Source: Nocardioides sp. Root240 (GTDB lineage: Bacteria > Actinomycetota > Actinomycetes > Propionibacteriales > Nocardioidaceae). From it: 61,133 nucleotides of DNA. Under the pieces are notes generated by a model that saw nothing but the letters and a program-made list of their open reading frames with translations, did no database searches and was not told the DNA's origin. The translations under genes were made by a program, and so were the position numbers. Location: the NCBI RefSeq assembly GCF_001428825.1, contig NZ_LMIT01000010.1, positions 257,723 to 318,855 of the forward strand, given 5' to 3'. Numbering within the stretch: position 1 is the stretch's first letter; every line of letters starts with the position of its first letter. Of this stretch, positions 1 through 8,444 are shown piece after piece.

Positions 1-1
1 G

Positions 2-1570
2 TCAGAGGGGCTCGAGCTCGGCGGGTGCCGCGGGGGTGAGGGGGGCGAGGGAGTCGAGGGCGGCGAGGGGGGCGACGACGCGGGCGACGGACTCGCGGGC
101 ACCGCGGGTGAGCAGGAGCACCGGCAGCAGGAGGGCGACGGTCATGGAGCCGAGCACGATGGCGTAGTAGGCGCCGTGCAGCGAGGAGTCGAGGGGGGCG
201 ACGAGGCCGAGCAGCATCGAGACTCCGACGAGGGCGCCCATCAGGTGCGGGCGGAGCCGCTGGGTCGCGAGGAACGGCGGCAGCATCAGGAAGTACCAGA
301 GATGCACGACCGGAGAGAGCAGCACGAAGGCGCTGCCCGCGGCGGCCACCCCCGCGAGCGCCGTACGACGCGAGCCGGTGTCCCAGCGCAGCGCGACCCA
401 CGCACCGATCCCCAGCGCGGCCAGCAGGCCCAGGGCGCGGACCAGGTCGCGGAAGAAGGCGGGCTCGGTGCCGACGCCCAGGTGCAGCGCGAGGAAGTCG
501 AGCACGCCGCCGACGAGGGTGGTCGCGGACAGCGGGGTGTTCACCTCGCCGGGGACGGTGAGCGCGTGCAGCCAGCCGTTGCCGAGGCCGGTCATCACGC
601 CGAGGCCGAGCAGCGTGCCGACCGAGACCGCGGCGACGGCGGCGAGGCGGCGCAGGCGCGGCAGGAGCGCGGCGCCGACGGGCAGCGAGACGAGGGCGAT
701 GCCGACGCACACCAGGCCGCCGGGCACCTTCACGCCGGCGGCGACGCCGGCGAGCATCGCGCCCCACACCCAGCCGCGCTCGGCGGCGACGACGAGGGCG
801 GCGGCCATCAGGCCGACCATCAGCAGGTCGTTGTGGAGACCGGCGACGCCATTGGCGACCATCAGCGGCGACACCAGGACGACGGCGGAGGCGACCGCCG
901 GGTTCGCGCCGGTCCAGTGGGCCAGCCGCGGCACGGACCAGGCGAGCAGGGCGAGCCCGACCAGCGCGAGGCAGCGGTGCGCGACGACCAGGATCCACGG
1001 GTTGCCGGTCGTGCCGGCGACCATCGCGCCGAAGAACACCGGCACCGGTCCGTACGGCGTCGCGGTGTCCCACCACAGCGGGTCCACCGCCTGCACGATC
1101 GGCGGCGCGGTGAGCCAGGTCGGCAGCGGCAGGAAGTTGTCGGGGGCCAGCGCACCCGGCCCCCACTGGTACGGCGAGAGCCCGACCCGGGCGAGCATCC
1201 CCTGGGCGGCGTAGGACCAGCCGTCCCGCGAGAAGAGCGGCGGTGCGAGCACGAGCGGCGCGCACCACACCGCCGACGCGAACCGGACCAGGGCGACCCC
1301 GTCCTGCGGGTCGCCGGTCTCCCGGTCGCCGACCGCGACGGTGCGGCACAGCTGCAGCCAGGCGCTCGCGAGCAGCCCGAGCCCGGCCAGGACGAGCACC
1401 AGCCCGAGCATCCGGCCGACCTCGTGGCCGCGCAGCGAGCCGAGGAACGCCAGGCGCAGCACGGGTGTCGACTGGGGCAACGTGGAGGTGACGAGACCGC
1501 CGAGGAACACCAGCACCCCACCGACGAGTCCGCGCGTGATCACGAAGCGGACCGTAGGGGCTCCCGGCAT
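2..1570 (-). CDS. mptB: Polyprenol-phosphomannose-dependent alpha-1,6-mannosyltransferase (MptB family)
   Basis: A 522-residue integral membrane glycosyltransferase of the GT-C type. MptB-family enzymes take mannose from polyprenyl-phosphomannose and add it in alpha-1,6 linkage to lipomannan-type glycolipids at the outer face of the membrane. The sequence shows about a dozen hydrophobic segments and family-like motifs: FSRDGWSYAAQG near residue 115, PYGPVPVFF near 170 and GLHND near 245. The stop codon lies only two bases inside the window edge, so the gene is complete. It starts at the ATG at 1570 and is transcribed away from the F420-type reductase at 1624. Function is assigned by family resemblance; the exact acceptor glycan is not visible from sequence. 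Confidence 0.85.
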   Translation of the reverse strand: MPGAPTVRFVITRGLVGGVLVFLGGLVTSTLPQSTPVLRLAFLGSLRGHEVGRMLGLVLVLAGLGLLASAWLQLCRTVAVGDRETGDPQDGVALVRFASAVWCAPLVLAPPLFSRDGWSYAAQGMLARVGLSPYQWGPGALAPDNFLPLPTWLTAPPIVQAVDPLWWDTATPYGPVPVFFGAMVAGTTGNPWILVVAHRCLALVGLALLAWSVPRLAHWTGANPAVASAVVLVSPLMVANGVAGLHNDLLMVGLMAAALVVAAERGWVWGAMLAGVAAGVKVPGGLVCVGIALVSLPVGAALLPRLRRLAAVAAVSVGTLLGLGVMTGLGNGWLHALTVPGEVNTPLSATTLVGGVLDFLALHLGVGTEPAFFRDLVRALGLLAALGIGAWVALRWDTGSRRTALAGVAAAGSAFVLLSPVVHLWYFLMLPPFLATQRLRPHLMGALVGVSMLLGLVAPLDSSLHGAYYAIVLGSMTVALLLPVLLLTRGARESVARVVAPLAALDSLAPLTPAAPAELEPL

Positions 1571-1610
1571 CGGGAGGTTGAACGGCGGGGCAACGGTGCG
1601 GGTGGGCCTC

Positions 1611-1616
1611 TACAGT
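1611..1616 (+). promoter_or_regulatory. -10 hexamer TACAGT of a probably leaderless gene
   Basis: TACAGT ends seven bases before the ATG at 1624 and there is no Shine-Dalgarno sequence, which suggests that transcription starts at or next to the start codon. Confidence 0.5.
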
Positions 1617-1623
1617 TCGGCGC

Positions 1624-2094
1624 ATGGGTCTGTTCACGCCGGTCGCGATCAAGCTCGGCTCGCAGCCGTGGATGCCGAAGTTGCTCCCCCAGATCACCTG
1701 GACCGACCAGCACCTGCAGCGCCTCACCGGGCGCCGGGTCAGCCTCGTCGGCCTCGCGGGACTCCCGAGCCTGCTGCTGACGGTGAAGGGCCGCAAGAGC
1801 GGGATCCCGCGCTCCACGCCACTGCTCTGCGTGCCGTGGCAGGGCGGATGGCTGATCGCCGGCTCGTCGTTCGGCGCCCCGAAGCCGCCGGTGTGGTCGG
1901 CCAACCTGCGCGCCGCCGAGACGGTCGAGGTCGACTACCACCGCCGCCACCACGTCTGCACCTGGCGCGAGCTGACCGGCGAGGAGAAGGACCGCGCGTG
2001 GGGGCACATGGTCACCGTGTGGCCCAACTACGACAAGTACGTCGAGTGGACCGACCGGGTCATCCCGGTCTTCCTCCTCACGCCCACCACTTAG
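1624..2094 (+). CDS. F420-dependent (deazaflavin) nitroreductase-family protein
   Basis: A 156-residue protein of the deazaflavin-dependent nitroreductase (Ddn/DUF385) fold, a split-barrel family that in actinobacteria binds F420 or related flavins and reduces small molecules or quinones. Visible hallmarks are the TVKGRKSGIPRSTPLLCV strand-loop-strand near residues 50-70, which resembles the phosphate-binding part of the family, the GGWLIAGSSFGAPKPP stretch near 75-90 and the WSANLRA motif near 95. The length fits the family. It stands alone and precedes the iron operon by 46 bp; its stop overlaps the first candidate iron box. Substrate is unknown. Confidence 0.85.
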   Translation: MGLFTPVAIKLGSQPWMPKLLPQITWTDQHLQRLTGRRVSLVGLAGLPSLLLTVKGRKSGIPRSTPLLCVPWQGGWLIAGSSFGAPKPPVWSANLRAAETVEVDYHRRHHVCTWRELTGEEKDRAWGHMVTVWPNYDKYVEWTDRVIPVFLLTPTT

Positions 2095-2129
2095 GACAGG
2101 CTTTCCGTCCTGAGGCCAGCCTTGCTTTA
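2091..2129 (+). promoter_or_regulatory. Two tandem iron-box-like (DtxR/IdeR) sites
   Basis: TTAGGACAGGCTTTCCGTC (2091-2109) and TGAGGCCAGCCTTGCTTTA (2111-2129) each match 12 of 19 positions of the recalled DtxR/IdeR consensus TTAGGTTAGSCTAACCTAA, with the AGG...AG.CT core intact in both. Their centres are 20 bp apart, about two helical turns, and the second overlaps a candidate -10 hexamer. The downstream operon encodes ferric-iron import, which fits iron control. The sites are degenerate, so this is a moderate call. Confidence 0.5.
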
Positions 2130-2133
2130 CCCT
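2128..2133 (+). promoter_or_regulatory. -10 hexamer TACCCT of the iron operon
   Basis: TACCCT ends seven bases before the ATG at 2141, without a clear ribosome-binding site, consistent with a leaderless transcript. It overlaps the second iron-box-like site, so a bound repressor would block it. Confidence 0.45.
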
Positions 2134-2140
2134 GCTGGGC

Positions 2141-4705
2141 ATGGGGGAAGGCACGGTCGGTGCACCGTTGGTCGCGGGCTTCGCGACCGACCTCGCGCGC
2201 CACGGTGACCGCCCCGCCCTCAGGACCGCCGACCGCTCGGTGACCTACGCCGAGCTCGACCGCCTCGCCGCCTCCTCCCGGGACGCACTCGAGGCGCTCA
2301 CCCCGGCCGGCAGCCGGCACCTGGTCCGCCTCACCCCGGCCCCGACGATCGAGTTCGTCGTCGCCTGGCTGGCCGCCCTGACCGGCGGCCACACCACCCT
2401 CCTCACCGGCGACGCGGGGATCGCGGCGGCGTACGCCACCTCGATGGCGTACGACGAGCACGGCTGGTGCCCGACGGGCGTCACCGCGCCGGAGCTCCAC
2501 CCCGACCTGCGGCTGCTGCTGAGCACGTCCGGCTCGACCGGCTCCCCCAAGCTGGTGCGGCTCTCGGCCGACAACCTCGCCAGCAACGCGACCGCCATCG
2601 CGTCGTACCTCGGGCTGGGCGCAGGCGACCTCGCGCTGACGACCCTCCCCCTCGACTACTGCTACGGCCTCTCGGTGCTGCACAGCCACCTCGCGGCGGG
2701 CGCAGCGCTCCTCCTCGACGACCGGTCGGTGACCGAGCCGGCCCTGTGGGCCGACGCCCGCCGTCACGGGGTGACCTCGTTCGCCGGCGTGCCCTACACC
2801 TTCGACCTGCTGGGCGCCGCCGGCTGGCCCGAGCTGCCCACGCTGCGCCAGGTCACCCAGGCCGGCGGCCGGATGTCCCCCGAGCGCGTGCGCACGCTGG
2901 CCGAGCAGGGCAGGGTCGAGGGCTGGGAGCTGGTCGTCATGTACGGCCAGACCGAGGCGACCGCACGGATGGCCTGGCTGCCGCCGCACCTGACGACCAC
3001 CCACCCGCACGCCGTCGGCATCGCGATCCCCGGCGGCAGCCTCCGGATCGACCCCGTCGAGGGTGCGGAGCCCGGCGTCGGCGAGCTGGTCTACGCCGGC
3101 CCCAACGTGATGATGGGGTACGCCGAGTCGCCCGCCGACCTCGCGCGTGGACCCGAGCTGGACGAGCTGCGCACCGGCGACCTGGCGCGGATCGGGCCGG
3201 ACGGCCTGGTCGAGATCGTCGGGCGCCGCTCGCGCTTCGCCAAGCTGTTCGGGCAGCGCATCGACCTCGACCGGGTGCAGACGCTGCTCGCCCTGGGCGG
3301 GCACGAGGCCGGGTGCGCGGAGGCCGCCGACGCCGAGCAGCTCGTCGTCGCCGTTCCGGGTGCGGCGGACGGGCCGGCGCTCGCGGAGGTGGCGGCCGCC
3401 GTCGTGGTCGACACCGGGCTCCCCGCGCATGCCGTCCGCGTCGTGCCCGTCGACGACCTGCCGCGGCTGCCCAACGGCAAGCTCGACACGCAGGCCGTCG
3501 CCCGTCTGGAGGCCGTCGCCGAGGGCGGCCACGACTCCCCGGTCCGCTCGCTCGTGCGCCTCTACGGCCGGGTCCTCGGCCGCGACCTCGTGGGACCGCA
3601 GGACTCCTTCGTGACCCTCGGCGGCGACTCGTTGTCGTACGTCGAGCTGTCGCTGCGCCTCGAGCGCCGGCTGGGACGGCTGCCGTCGGACTGGCAGGAG
3701 CACACCATCGCGGACCTCGCCCTCCTCGACGGCGATCCCGCCACCGGGACGACGAGGCAGCGCCGGTTCGCGCGCATCGACACGACGATCCCGCTGCGCG
3801 CACTCGCCATCGTGATGATCGTCGGCTCCCACACCAACCTCTGGCTGCTCGTCGGCGGAGCCCACGTGCTGCTCGCCGTCGCCGGCGCGAACTTCGCCCG
3901 GTTCCACCTCACCGACGAGCACGCGCGCCAACGCCTGCGCCGCGTCGGGCGTGCGGCTGCCCGGATCGCGGTCCCCTCCGTCGCCTGGATCGGCGCCGTC
4001 CACCTCGTCACGGGCGACTACCCGTGGCGCACGGTGTTCCTGCTCAACGACCTGCTCGGCGGCGCCCGCTGGTCCGAACCCGCCTGGCACTTCTGGTTCG
4101 TCGAGGTGGCGCTGGTGCTCGCCGTCGGCGCCGGCCTGCTCACCTCGGTCCCGCGCGTGATGGCACTCGAGCGCCGGCACCGCTTCGCGCTGGCCGTGGG
4201 GCTGACCGCGGTCGCGCTCGTCCCCCGCTTCTGGGCCACCGCGTCGTCGTACGACGGCGACGTGATCCACTCGTCGGTGTTCGTCGCGTGGCTGTTCCTG
4301 GGCGGCTGGGCCGCTGCGGTCGCCCGGACCGTGCCCCAGCGGGCCCTGGTGAGCGGCCTGCTGCTGCTCGGCACGTGGGGCTTCACCGGCGACACGCAGC
4401 GGGACCTGATCATCGCGATCGGCGTGCTCACGCTGGTCTGGCTGCCGACGGTTCCGTGGCCGCGGGCCCTGATCGGCGTGACCGGAACGCTCGCCAGCGC
4501 GTCCCTCCACATCTACCTGACCCACTGGCAGGTGTACCCGCACCTGGAGAACCGCTGGCCCCTCGGCGGCCTGCTCGCCTCGCTCGCCATCGGCGTCCTC
4601 GCGTGGCGCATCGGCGAGCGGATCCCTTCATGGACCCGCCTGATCGAGCGGCCCCGACCCCACCACTACGCTCCGAACCACACCATCCGACAGGAAGCCC
4701 GATGA
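2141..4705 (+). CDS. Three-domain adenylation / acyl-carrier / acyltransferase-3 fusion protein
   Basis: An 854-residue protein with three parts. Residues about 10-450 are an AMP-binding (ANL) adenylation domain with the P-loop STSGSTGSPKL near 127, YGQTEATAR near 268, the hinge region GRRSRFAKLFGQRID near 361 and PNGKLD near 444. A carrier domain follows, with GGDSLSY around Ser497 as the phosphopantetheine site. From about 550 to the end is a polytopic acyltransferase-3 domain with LRALAIVMIVGSHTN at its start. The design implies that an acid is activated, loaded on the carrier and passed to an acceptor by the membrane domain. The substrate is not predictable by eye. The stop overlaps the start of the iron-binding lipoprotein by four bases, so the protein is probably co-produced with the importer. 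A siderophore-like or surface acylation role is inference only. Confidence 0.85.
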   Translation: MGEGTVGAPLVAGFATDLARHGDRPALRTADRSVTYAELDRLAASSRDALEALTPAGSRHLVRLTPAPTIEFVVAWLAALTGGHTTLLTGDAGIAAAYATSMAYDEHGWCPTGVTAPELHPDLRLLLSTSGSTGSPKLVRLSADNLASNATAIASYLGLGAGDLALTTLPLDYCYGLSVLHSHLAAGAALLLDDRSVTEPALWADARRHGVTSFAGVPYTFDLLGAAGWPELPTLRQVTQAGGRMSPERVRTLAEQGRVEGWELVVMYGQTEATARMAWLPPHLTTTHPHAVGIAIPGGSLRIDPVEGAEPGVGELVYAGPNVMMGYAESPADLARGPELDELRTGDLARIGPDGLVEIVGRRSRFAKLFGQRIDLDRVQTLLALGGHEAGCAEAADAEQLVVAVPGAADGPALAEVAAAVVVDTGLPAHAVRVVPVDDLPRLPNGKLDTQAVARLEAVAEGGHDSPVRSLVRLYGRVLGRDLVGPQDSFVTLGGDSLSYVELSLRLERRLGRLPSDWQEHTIADLALLDGDPATGTTRQRRFARIDTTIPLRALAIVMIVGSHTNLWLLVGGAHVLLAVAGANFARFHLTDEHARQRLRRVGRAAARIAVPSVAWIGAVHLVTGDYPWRTVFLLNDLLGGARWSEPAWHFWFVEVALVLAVGAGLLTSVPRVMALERRHRFALAVGLTAVALVPRFWATASSYDGDVIHSSVFVAWLFLGGWAAAVARTVPQRALVSGLLLLGTWGFTGDTQRDLIIAIGVLTLVWLPTVPWPRALIGVTGTLASASLHIYLTHWQVYPHLENRWPLGGLLASLAIGVLAWRIGERIPSWTRLIERPRPHHYAPNHTIRQEAR

Positions 4706-5715
4706 AGAAGCAGCTCGTCCGTGCCGGCCTCGGCGTCGCCGCCCTCACCCTCCTCGCCCCGCTCCTGGCCGCCTGCGGCGACGACGAACCGAAGCTGGTG
4801 ATCTACAACGCGCAGCACGAGCAGCTGCTCAAGGAGCTCGCGCCGGAGTTCACCAAGGAGACCGGCATCGAGGTCGAGCTGCGCAACGGCAAGGACCTCG
4901 AGCTGTCCAACCAGCTGGTGCAGGAGGGCAAGGCGTCGCCCGCCGACGTCTTCCTGACCGAGAACTCCCCCGCCATGTCGCAGGTCGAGGCCGCCGGGCT
5001 GTTCTCGAAGCTGCCGAGCGACATCCTCGACGTCATCCCCGCGCAGTACCGCCCGCGCAGCGGCCTGTGGACCGGCTTCGTCGCCCGGTCCACGACGCTC
5101 GTCTACAACACCGACCAGGTGGAGGAGTCCGACCTGCCAGCGTCGATCCTCGACCTGGCGAAGCCGGAGTGGAAGGGCCGGATCTCGTTCTCGCCCACCG
5201 GCGCCGACTTCCAGGCCATCGTCGCCGGGATGCTCGACCTCGAGGGCGAGCAGACCACCAAGGCGTGGCTCGAGGGCATCAAGGCCAACGGCAAGGTCTA
5301 CGACGGCAACAACCTCGTCCTCGAGGCCGTGAACTCGGGCGAGGTCGAGGTCGGCATCGTCTACCACTACTACTGGGAGCGCGACCACAAGGAGAGTGGC
5401 GACGTCAGCGACCACTCCTCCCAGTACTACTTCGGCAACCAGGACCCGGGTGCCTTCGTCAGCGTCTCCGGCGCCGGCGTGCTCGCGTCCAGCGACATGA
5501 AGACCGAGGCCGAGAAGTTCGTCGAGTTCCTCGTGAACGAGAAGGGCCAGCAGGTCCTGGCCGACAGCTACGCGCTGGAGTACCCGCTCAACCCGGCCGT
5601 GCAGCTCGAGGGCGTGGCCAAGCCGTTCGACGAGCTGCAGCCGCCGGACGTCAACGTGTCCGACCTGGATGCCAAGAAGGTCGTGGACCTCATGACGGAG
5701 GTCGGCTTCCTCTGA
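4702..5715 (+). CDS. Ferric-iron ABC transporter substrate-binding lipoprotein (FbpA/FutA family)
   Basis: A 337-residue extracytoplasmic solute-binding lipoprotein. The N-terminus has a charged start, a hydrophobic stretch and the lipobox LLAAC with the lipidated cysteine at residue 25. Its opening (LVIYNAQHEQLL), GLWTGFVARSTTLVYNT and the tyrosine cluster YHYYW at residues 221-225 match ferric-binding FbpA/FutA proteins, in which a tyrosine pair ligates Fe(III). The ATG overlaps the stop of the upstream acyltransferase fusion (ATGA). Permease and ATPase genes follow directly, giving a complete importer. Specificity could in principle include related metals, but the tyrosine motif favours iron. 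Confidence 0.9.
   Translation: MKKQLVRAGLGVAALTLLAPLLAACGDDEPKLVIYNAQHEQLLKELAPEFTKETGIEVELRNGKDLELSNQLVQEGKASPADVFLTENSPAMSQVEAAGLFSKLPSDILDVIPAQYRPRSGLWTGFVARSTTLVYNTDQVEESDLPASILDLAKPEWKGRISFSPTGADFQAIVAGMLDLEGEQTTKAWLEGIKANGKVYDGNNLVLEAVNSGEVEVGIVYHYYWERDHKESGDVSDHSSQYYFGNQDPGAFVSVSGAGVLASSDMKTEAEKFVEFLVNEKGQQVLADSYALEYPLNPAVQLEGVAKPFDELQPPDVNVSDLDAKKVVDLMTEVGFL
5697..5702 (+). promoter_or_regulatory. Ribosome-binding site GGAGGT deciding the permease start
   Basis: A strong Shine-Dalgarno sequence lies inside the end of the lipoprotein gene, nine bases before CTG 5712 and twelve before ATC 5715. No ATG, GTG or TTG lies in the permease frame nearby, so this site supports a non-canonical coupled start. 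Confidence 0.5.
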
Positions 5716-7250
5716 TCGGCACCGCCACCGCCCGCACCACCCGCGCGACCCCGGCCCTCCTGCTCGTCGGCCTGGCCGTCGCCGGCCTGGCCCTCGTCCC
5801 CCTCGGCTACGTCCTGTGGACCACCGCCGAGCTGGGGCCGGGCGAGGCCGGCGAGTTCCTGTGGCGACCCCGGATCGGCGAGCTGCTCTGGAACACCTCC
5901 CGCCTGCTCGTGGTGGGGGTGCTGACCAGCGTGGTCGTCGGGGTCGCCGGGGCGTGGGTGGTCGAACGGACCGACGTACCGGGTCGGGGGTGGTGGCACG
6001 GTCTGCTGTGCGCGCCGCTCGCCGTACCCGCGTTCGTCAACGGCTTCGGCTGGGTCTCCACGACCCACGCGGTGCAGTCGTTCCCGGGCGCGGTGATGGT
6101 CGTGACCCTGTCGTACTACCCGCTCGTCCACCTGCCGACGGTCGCCGCGCTGCGCCGGCTCGACCCGGCGGTGGAGGAGGTCGCGACGGCGCTGGGCAAG
6201 GGTCCGTGGCAGGTCTTCCTGCGCGTCACGCTGCCGGCGATCAGCCCGGCGGTGCTGGGCGGGGCACTGCTGGTGGGCCTGCACCTCCTGGCGGAGTACG
6301 GCGCCCTCCAGCTCCTCAACTACCCGACCCTGACGACCGCGATCCTCCAGCAGTACGCCACCGTCTTCAACGGCCCGGCCGCCACCCTGCTGGCGCTCGT
6401 GCTGGTCACCTTCTGCCTGCTCCTGCTCGGCATCGAGGCGCTGCTGCGCGGGCGCCGGCCGCGCTCGCGGGTGGGCGCCGGAGCGAGCCGCGAGATGGTC
6501 CGGATCCCGCTCGGCCGGAGGCGGCCGGTCGTGCTCGTCGCCCTGGCGGGGCTGGTGGTCTGGTCGCTCGGCGTCCCGCTCGTCGCGCTGGCGCGGTGGC
6601 TGGTCCGCGGTACGTCGACCGGGCTCGAGACCGGTGAGCTGACCAGCGCGCTCGGCAACACCCTGCTCCTCGCGGTGCTCGGCGGCGCGGTGACGACGGT
6701 CGCCGCCATCCCGGTGGTCTGGCTCGCCGTCCGCCACCGCGGATGGCTCACCACCACCATCGAGCGCAGCGTCTACACCGCCAGCGCGATGCCCGGCATC
6801 GTGATCGCGCTCGCGCTGGTCACCGTGTCGATCCGCGCGGTCCCCGACCTGTACCAGACCCTCGCGCTGCTGGTCGCGGGCTACCTGATCCTGTTCCTGC
6901 CGCGCGCGGTCGTCAGCGTCCGCGGCACGTTCGAGCTGGTGCCGCCCGGCCTCGAGGAGGTCGCGCGCAGCCTGGGCTGCAACGGTCCCGAGGTGGCCCG
7001 GCGCGTGACGTTGCCGCTCGTCCTACCCGGTCTGGCGTCGGCGGCGGCCCTCGTCGCGCTCGCGGTCTCGACCGAGCTGACCGCGACCCTGCTGCTGTCG
7101 CCGATCGGCACCGAGACCCTCGCGACGAAGTTCTGGTCCGACGCCTCCTCGATCGAGTACGGCGCCGCCGCGCCCTACGCCCTGGCCCTGATCGTCCTCT
7201 CCATCCCGTCCACGTGGCTGCTGGCCCGACTCTCGACAAGGGGGCGTTGA
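5712..7250 (+). CDS. Ferric-iron ABC transporter permease, two fused membrane units (FbpB family)
   Basis: About 512 residues with two copies of the ABC importer permease domain, as in FbpB, AfuB and SfuB proteins. Two EAA-type loops are visible, one near VEEVATALGKGPWQVFLRVT and one near LEEVARSLGCNGPEVARRVT. The reading frame opens right at the lipoprotein stop, but the first canonical start is GTG 5910, which would delete the first membrane helix. A strong GGAGGT at 5697 points instead to CTG 5712 (or ATC 5715), overlapping the upstream TGA. A sequencing error creating an ATC from an ATG cannot be excluded. The stop overlaps the ATPase start by one base. Confidence 0.85.
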   Translation: MIGTATARTTRATPALLLVGLAVAGLALVPLGYVLWTTAELGPGEAGEFLWRPRIGELLWNTSRLLVVGVLTSVVVGVAGAWVVERTDVPGRGWWHGLLCAPLAVPAFVNGFGWVSTTHAVQSFPGAVMVVTLSYYPLVHLPTVAALRRLDPAVEEVATALGKGPWQVFLRVTLPAISPAVLGGALLVGLHLLAEYGALQLLNYPTLTTAILQQYATVFNGPAATLLALVLVTFCLLLLGIEALLRGRRPRSRVGAGASREMVRIPLGRRRPVVLVALAGLVVWSLGVPLVALARWLVRGTSTGLETGELTSALGNTLLLAVLGGAVTTVAAIPVVWLAVRHRGWLTTTIERSVYTASAMPGIVIALALVTVSIRAVPDLYQTLALLVAGYLILFLPRAVVSVRGTFELVPPGLEEVARSLGCNGPEVARRVTLPLVLPGLASAAALVALAVSTELTATLLLSPIGTETLATKFWSDASSIEYGAAAPYALALIVLSIPSTWLLARLSTRGR

Positions 7251-8293
7251 TGACCGCGCTCGAGATCCGCGGACTCGCCGCCGGCTACGGCCGCACGACC
7301 GTGCTGCAGGGACTGGACCTCACCGTCGCCGCCGGCGTGACCGCGATCCTCGGCTCGTCGGGCTGCGGCAAGACCACCCTGCTGCGTGCCGTCGCCGGCT
7401 TCGTGGAGCCCAGCGCTGGCTCGATCACCGTCGCCGGTACGCCGGTGGTCGGCGACGGGCGCACCGTCCCCGCCCGACGTCGCGGCCTGGGCTACGTCCC
7501 GCAGGAAGGCGCGCTCTTCCCGCACCTCACCGTCGCCCGCAACATCGCCTTCGGTCTGCCCCGCGCAACCCGCCGAGGGGCGTCCGTCGCCGGTGTCGTC
7601 GAGGAGGCGCTCGCGATGGTCGAGCTGGACCCGTCGACCGCATCGCGCTACCCGCACGAGCTGTCCGGCGGCCAGCAGCAGCGGGTCGCGCTCGCCCGCG
7701 CGCTCGCCCCGCGGCCCAGCCTGGTGCTGCTCGACGAGCCCTTCTCGTCCCTCGACGCCGGGCTGCGCGAGGAGACCGGACGCGCGGTCGTCCGGGCCCT
7801 GCGGGCGGCCTCGGCCGCCGCCGTACTGGTGACGCACGACCAAGGCGAGGCCCTCTCGCTCGCCGACCAGGTCGCGGTGATGGCCGCCGGCCAGTTCCTC
7901 CAGGTCGCCCCGCCCGCCACGGTCTACCTCGAGCCCGCCGACCCGCGCGTCGCGTCCTTCCTCGGCCACGCCTCACTCCTGCCCGGCACCGTCGACGGCG
8001 AGGGCAGCGGCACCTGCGCCCTCGGTGTCGTCCGGGTCCGCGTGGCGGCCGGTCAGGGCGCCGGGGCGGCCCAGCTCGCCGTACGCTCCGAACAGCTCCA
8101 GATCCGCACCGACGGCTCCGGTACGCCGGGCGAGGTCGTCGACGTCAGCTTCTTCGGCCACGACGCCACCATCCGGCTGCGGCTCGCCTCTGGCGAGGAG
8201 GTCGCCGCCCGCACCCCTGCCGACTCCGTTCCGCAGGCGGGCGACCGGGTCGGCGTGGGCGTCGTGGGCGAGGTCGTGGCCTTCCCGGGCTGA
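7250..8293 (+). CDS. Ferric-iron ABC transporter ATP-binding protein (FbpC family)
   Basis: A 347-residue cytoplasmic ATPase that powers the iron importer. It has Walker A GSSGCGKTT near residue 35, Q-loop PQEGALF, the signature LSGGQQQR near 138, Walker B LVLLDEPFSSLD and the H-loop VTHDQ. The C-terminal third resembles the TOBE regulatory/substrate domain of FbpC-type and CysA/MalK-type ATPases (LAVRSEQLQI, VDVSFFGHDATIRL). Its ATG shares one base with the permease stop, and it closes the operon that begins at 2141. Confidence 0.9.
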   Translation: MTALEIRGLAAGYGRTTVLQGLDLTVAAGVTAILGSSGCGKTTLLRAVAGFVEPSAGSITVAGTPVVGDGRTVPARRRGLGYVPQEGALFPHLTVARNIAFGLPRATRRGASVAGVVEEALAMVELDPSTASRYPHELSGGQQQRVALARALAPRPSLVLLDEPFSSLDAGLREETGRAVVRALRAASAAAVLVTHDQGEALSLADQVAVMAAGQFLQVAPPATVYLEPADPRVASFLGHASLLPGTVDGEGSGTCALGVVRVRVAAGQGAGAAQLAVRSEQLQIRTDGSGTPGEVVDVSFFGHDATIRLRLASGEEVAARTPADSVPQAGDRVGVGVVGEVVAFPG

Positions 8294-8320
8294 CCCTCAG
8301 CAGGCGGAGGCGCGGGAGCA

Positions 8321-8338
8321 GGGGGACGAAGGTCCCCC
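8321..8338 (+). terminator. Weak hairpin after the iron operon
   Basis: GGGGGAC (8321-8327) pairs perfectly with GTCCCCC (8332-8338) across a four-base loop, 27 bp after the ATPase stop. No T-run follows, so it is a possible terminator only. The remaining bases to 8444 show no gene. Confidence 0.35.
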
Positions 8339-8444
8339 CGTACGACGGCATCGTGGCCCTGCTCGCCGACGACCTCCGCGACGAGGCTGGTGAGACCAAC
8401 CCGGCACGAACGAGGGGAACCGAAACCCCCGGAACGGAGCAGCG

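Noticed and set aside
2467..4701. Long open frame through the acyltransferase fusion, in frame with the iron-binding lipoprotein
   Set aside because: The real lipoprotein starts at ATG 4702 with a signal peptide and lipobox; the upstream extension is a frame shadow rich in Arg and Pro.
2141..4705. Non-ribosomal siderophore synthetase
   Set aside because: There is no condensation, cyclisation or thioesterase domain; a single adenylation-carrier pair joined to a membrane acyltransferase does not make a typical siderophore assembly line.
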